Assembly: GCF_023740735.1 (NCBI RefSeq)
Contig: NZ_JAMRXH010000007.1
Location: forward strand, 248,001-312,000
DNA from: Nocardia sp. CDC159
GTDB lineage: Bacteria; Actinomycetota; Actinomycetes; Mycobacteriales; Mycobacteriaceae
DNA length: 64,000 nt
Direction of reading: 5' to 3'
Positions 61,931-64,000 of the stretch are shown one piece after another. The position numbers and the translations under genes are program-made. The notes beneath the pieces were generated by a model. That model had not been told where the DNA came from and did no database searches. It saw only the letters and a program-made list of their open reading frames with translations. Each line of letters starts with the position of its first letter. Within the stretch, counting starts at the first letter, position 1.

Positions 61931-61944
61931 TCTCGACCGTCCGA

Positions 61945-61975
61945 GCGAAAGCCGTTCGAGCGGTACGACTTTCGC
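61945..61975. terminator. Hairpin between nnaR and cbiX
   Basis: Outer arms GCGAAAG (61945-61951) and CTTTCGC (61969-61975) enclose a small inner hairpin CCG-TTCGAG-CGG. It may attenuate or process the transcript before the chelatase gene. No T-run. Confidence 0.4.
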
Positions 61976-62005
61976 CATCGGCGAGCATTCTTTAGGAGGT
62001 GCGCG

Positions 62006-62713
62006 ATGACCGATCCCGCCCTGGTCCTGGTCGCCCACGGCACGAGAAGCCCACGCGGAGTGCAGATGATCGCCCGCCTGGCCGAGGCGGTGGCCCGCGA
62101 ACTCGGCTCGCACATCCCCGTGCGCACCGCCTTCGTCGACGTGCTCGGCCCCTCACCCGCCGAGGTGCTGCGCGACCTCGGCCCCACCCCCGCCGTCCTG
62201 GTCCCCGCCTTCCTGGCCTCGGGCTACCACGTCTACCAGGACGTCCCCCGCGAGGTTGCCGAAAGCGCCCACCCCGCGGTCACGGTGACCCCCGCCCTGG
62301 GCCCCGACCCCGCCCTGGCCCGCATCATGCACATCCGCCTCCGGGCCGCCGGTTGGCGCCCCGGCGACACGGTCGTCTTCGCCGCCGCGGGCTCCTCCGA
62401 CGCCCGCGCCCGCCAAGACGTCCACCGCGCCGCCGCCCTCCTGTCCCACCGCCTCGACACCCTTGTCCACACCGCCTACATCGCCACCGGCACCCCGCGA
62501 GTTCCCGAGGTGGTCGCCCACCTCCGCGCCTCCGGCGCTCCCCGAATCTTCCTCGCCCCCTACCTCCTCGCTCACGGCCTGTTCCACCAGCGCCTCCACG
62601 AATGCTCCGCCGACGGCACCGCCGACCCCATCGGCACCCACCCCGCGGTAGTCCGCCTCCTGGCCACCCGCTACCGCACCGCGGCCCACGCCCTGACCAC
62701 CACCCCAGCCTGA
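62006..62713 (+). CDS. Sirohydrochlorin chelatase (CbiX/SirB-type)
   Basis: A 235-residue class II chelatase that inserts ferrous iron (siroheme) or cobalt (cobalamin) into sirohydrochlorin. Conserved features are LVLVAHGTRSPRGVQMI with the active-site His, VLVPAFLASGYHVYQDVP, and the duplicated half with VFAAAGSSDARARQDV and IFLAPYLLAHGLFHQRL. The strong TAGGAGGTG precedes ATG 62006. Its position after nirBD and nnaR suggests iron insertion for nitrite reductase siroheme. M. tuberculosis Rv0259c is the equivalent. Confidence 0.92.
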   Translation: MTDPALVLVAHGTRSPRGVQMIARLAEAVARELGSHIPVRTAFVDVLGPSPAEVLRDLGPTPAVLVPAFLASGYHVYQDVPREVAESAHPAVTVTPALGPDPALARIMHIRLRAAGWRPGDTVVFAAAGSSDARARQDVHRAAALLSHRLDTLVHTAYIATGTPRVPEVVAHLRASGAPRIFLAPYLLAHGLFHQRLHECSADGTADPIGTHPAVVRLLATRYRTAAHALTTTPA

Positions 62714-62913
62714 CCCATCCCCGGGCCGCAGCCCCACCCGCGCCCACGTTCCGCCTCATACCCGCGCCATGCCGCCCGCCGAACAACTGCGCCCCGGCCT
62801 GACCCGATTCGGAGTCGCCGCTCTCGTTCCCTGGGGGGTGACTGTGACAACATTGGCGCATTTCGGGGCGCTCGAGGGGACGAAAATGATCCAATCTTGT
62901 AACATCATGGCGC

Positions 62914-63306
62914 GTGAGTGAGCGCATGGAGCGGTTCCTGGAGTGGCGGAACCGGGTGGCCGATGGGGACAGTGAGCGGGCCATCGCGGCGCGGATGGGG
63001 ATCGGGAACAATCGGGTGGGGCGGCATCTGCGGGAGAGCGATCCGCCGGTGGCGGAGACGGTGATCGAATTCGCGCGGGCCTACGGGGTCAATCCGGTGG
63101 ATGGGCTGGTGGCGGCGGGGCTGGTGAGTCAGGAGGAGGCGTTGCGGGCGGCGGCCAGTGAGCCGTTGCGGTCGGCGTCGACGCTGCAGTTGCTCGAGGA
63201 GCTGACCCGCCGGGAGCGCGAACATCTGCGGGAGACGGGGACGGAAGCCGAGGCCGGTAAGCGCCGTCGGCGCCGGGCCGGTATCGCGGAGGGGCTGCTG
63301 ACCTGA
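62914..63306 (+). CDS. Small helix-turn-helix protein
   Basis: A 130-residue probable DNA-binding protein. An N-terminal XRE-like HTH is seen in SERAIAARMGIGNNRVGRHLRE. A second helical stretch, VIEFARAYGVNPVDGLVAAGLVSQEEAL, resembles the region after the HTH in actinobacterial regulators of this type. A basic C-terminus (KRRRRRAGIAEG) follows an Arg/Glu-rich helix. TAACAT at 62900-62905 ends eight bases before GTG 62914; no ribosome binding site. I cannot assign a target. It is followed closely by the convergent esterase gene. Confidence 0.7.
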   Translation: MSERMERFLEWRNRVADGDSERAIAARMGIGNNRVGRHLRESDPPVAETVIEFARAYGVNPVDGLVAAGLVSQEEALRAAASEPLRSASTLQLLEELTRREREHLRETGTEAEAGKRRRRRAGIAEGLLT

Positions 63307-63316
63307 GGCGCGCGGG

Positions 63317-64000
63317 TCATCCGGGCAGGCCCAGCCCCCGTGCGAGCACCGGCCACGACCGCAGGAACGAATCGCGGAAGTAGCCCCAGGAATGCGTCCC
63401 GGCCCGGAAGTCGTAGGTGGCCGGAATGCCCAGCTCGTTCAGCCGTTCCCGCATCTGGTGCGTGCACTGATCGGTCGCCACCTCGATGGCCCCGCCCACG
63501 ACCACCTGATTGACCAGTCCCTCCGGCGCGGGCGTCATCAGAAACGGGCTGTCGGCCACGTCGTGCGGCCCCGGAACTCCGCTGCCCGTCGACAGATACA
63601 GCTCGGTACCGCGCAACCGATCGGCGTGGACATAGGGATCGTTGGCCGTCCACATCGGATCCCCCGGCGGCCCGTACATGTTCTCGGCATTGCCCCCGCC
63701 CACCTTCACCACGGTCCGCACCATTCGCGTCCCGGTCGGATCGCTGATCCGCGCGCATCCGCTGTAGGAGGCCACCGACCCGAACAACCCGGGCGCGGCG
63801 ATCGCGAGCTGCAATACCGAGGTGGCCGACATCGACATGCCCGCGATGGCCCTGCGCCCGTCGGCGCGCAGCGCGGCGTCCATGACCGGCGGCAACTCCA
63901 CGGTGAGGAAGGTGCGCCACTTCTGCACGCCCAGTACGGGATCCGGCGCGCGCCAATCGGTGTAGTAGCTCGACCGTCCGCCCACCGGCTGCACCACGTT
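63317..64000 (-). CDS. Antigen-85-like esterase/mycolyltransferase, N-terminus missing
   Basis: The last 228 codons of an esterase-D/antigen-85 family protein; the gene continues past the right edge. The sequence VVQPVGGRSSYYTDW matches the conserved N-terminal region of antigen 85. The nucleophile motif is GMSMSATSVLQLA (Ser), and the catalytic His lies in RAGTHSWGYFRDSF. Antigen 85 proteins transfer mycolate to trehalose or arabinogalactan outside the cell. The presence of such a gene supports a mycolic-acid-bearing host. Whether this copy is a mycolyltransferase or another esterase cannot be told from the fragment. Confidence 0.85.
   Translation of the reverse strand, partial: NVVQPVGGRSSYYTDWRAPDPVLGVQKWRTFLTVELPPVMDAALRADGRRAIAGMSMSATSVLQLAIAAPGLFGSVASYSGCARISDPTGTRMVRTVVKVGGGNAENMYGPPGDPMWTANDPYVHADRLRGTELYLSTGSGVPGPHDVADSPFLMTPAPEGLVNQVVVGGAIEVATDQCTHQMRERLNELGIPATYDFRAGTHSWGYFRDSFLRSWPVLARGLGLPG

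Overview
The window comes from a high-GC, mycolic-acid-producing actinobacterium, most probably Nocardia or a close relative (Mycobacteriales). The evidence is the pervasive GC-rich third codon position, frequent GTG starts, genes without ribosome binding sites, and a gene order I recognise from memory as the Mycobacterium tuberculosis block Rv3252c-Rv3205c. That block runs alkB, ahcY, tmk, mtrA-mtrB-lpqB, comF, hpf, secA1, an Rv3235-type gene, a WS/DGAT-type gene, an Rv3231c-type gene, ferredoxin reductase plus desaturase, rsgA, aroA, an SRAP protein, sigH-rshA, a biotinylated protein, pdtaS, whiB1, a lipid kinase, and so on to moeZ and a TIGR02569 gene. No database search was possible. Family names rest on motifs and remembered homologues.

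Layout. 0-2.6 kb: start of a C4-dicarboxylate transporter gene running off the left edge, divergent from a DcuS/CitA-type sensor kinase and its response regulator. 2.9-5.7 kb: alkane monooxygenase alkB directly followed by ahcY, without the usual rubredoxin and TetR genes. 5.7-13.9 kb: a secreted phosphodiesterase, tmk, the mtrA-mtrB-lpqB operon, comF and a long ribosome hibernation factor. 14-22.3 kb: lipid metabolism, with a thiolase, a solitary BluB, two tandem membrane desaturases, their ferredoxin reductase, and a WS/DGAT-like acyltransferase with an altered active site. 22.4-31.6 kb: secA1, a DUF1444 protein, a SnoaL-like protein, rsgA-aroA and an aldehyde dehydrogenase. 31.7-39.8 kb: an SRAP protein, a small secreted protein, a MarR-regulated drug exporter, YbaK, sigH-rshA, the 24-residue ribosomal protein bL37 encoded antisense in a gap, the biotin carrier, pdtaS and whiB1. 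39.8-52.4 kb: conserved housekeeping and uncharacterised genes ending at moeZ and the TIGR02569 gene. 52.4-62.7 kb: a nitrate/nitrite assimilation module with two NarK-type transporters, a GntR regulator with an MFS permease, nirB-nirD, the HemD/DNA-binding fusion nnaR and a sirohydrochlorin chelatase. This module breaks the mycobacterial order. 62.9-64 kb: a small HTH protein and an antigen-85-like esterase running off the right edge.

How the genes work together. Three redox-lipid functions sit close together: alkane hydroxylation, acyl desaturation with its own electron-transfer reductase, and acyl transfer or thiolysis. Envelope growth and export is represented by MtrAB-LpqB and SecA1. Stress control is represented by SigH-RshA, PdtaS, WhiB1 and HPF. 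The nir module is self-contained: uptake by NarK, reduction by NirBD, siroheme supply through the chelatase, and regulation through NnaR.

I found no CRISPR array, tRNA, rRNA, insertion sequence or prophage, and no convincing wholly new defence or metabolic system. The most informative signals are regulatory and small-scale: a SigH-type autoregulatory promoter placed to make an N-terminally extended sigma factor, a nearly identical 21-bp element in front of a desaturase and of its reductase, the unannotated-size bL37 gene, the loss of rubredoxins next to alkB, and a His-to-Ser change in the acyltransferase active-site motif.
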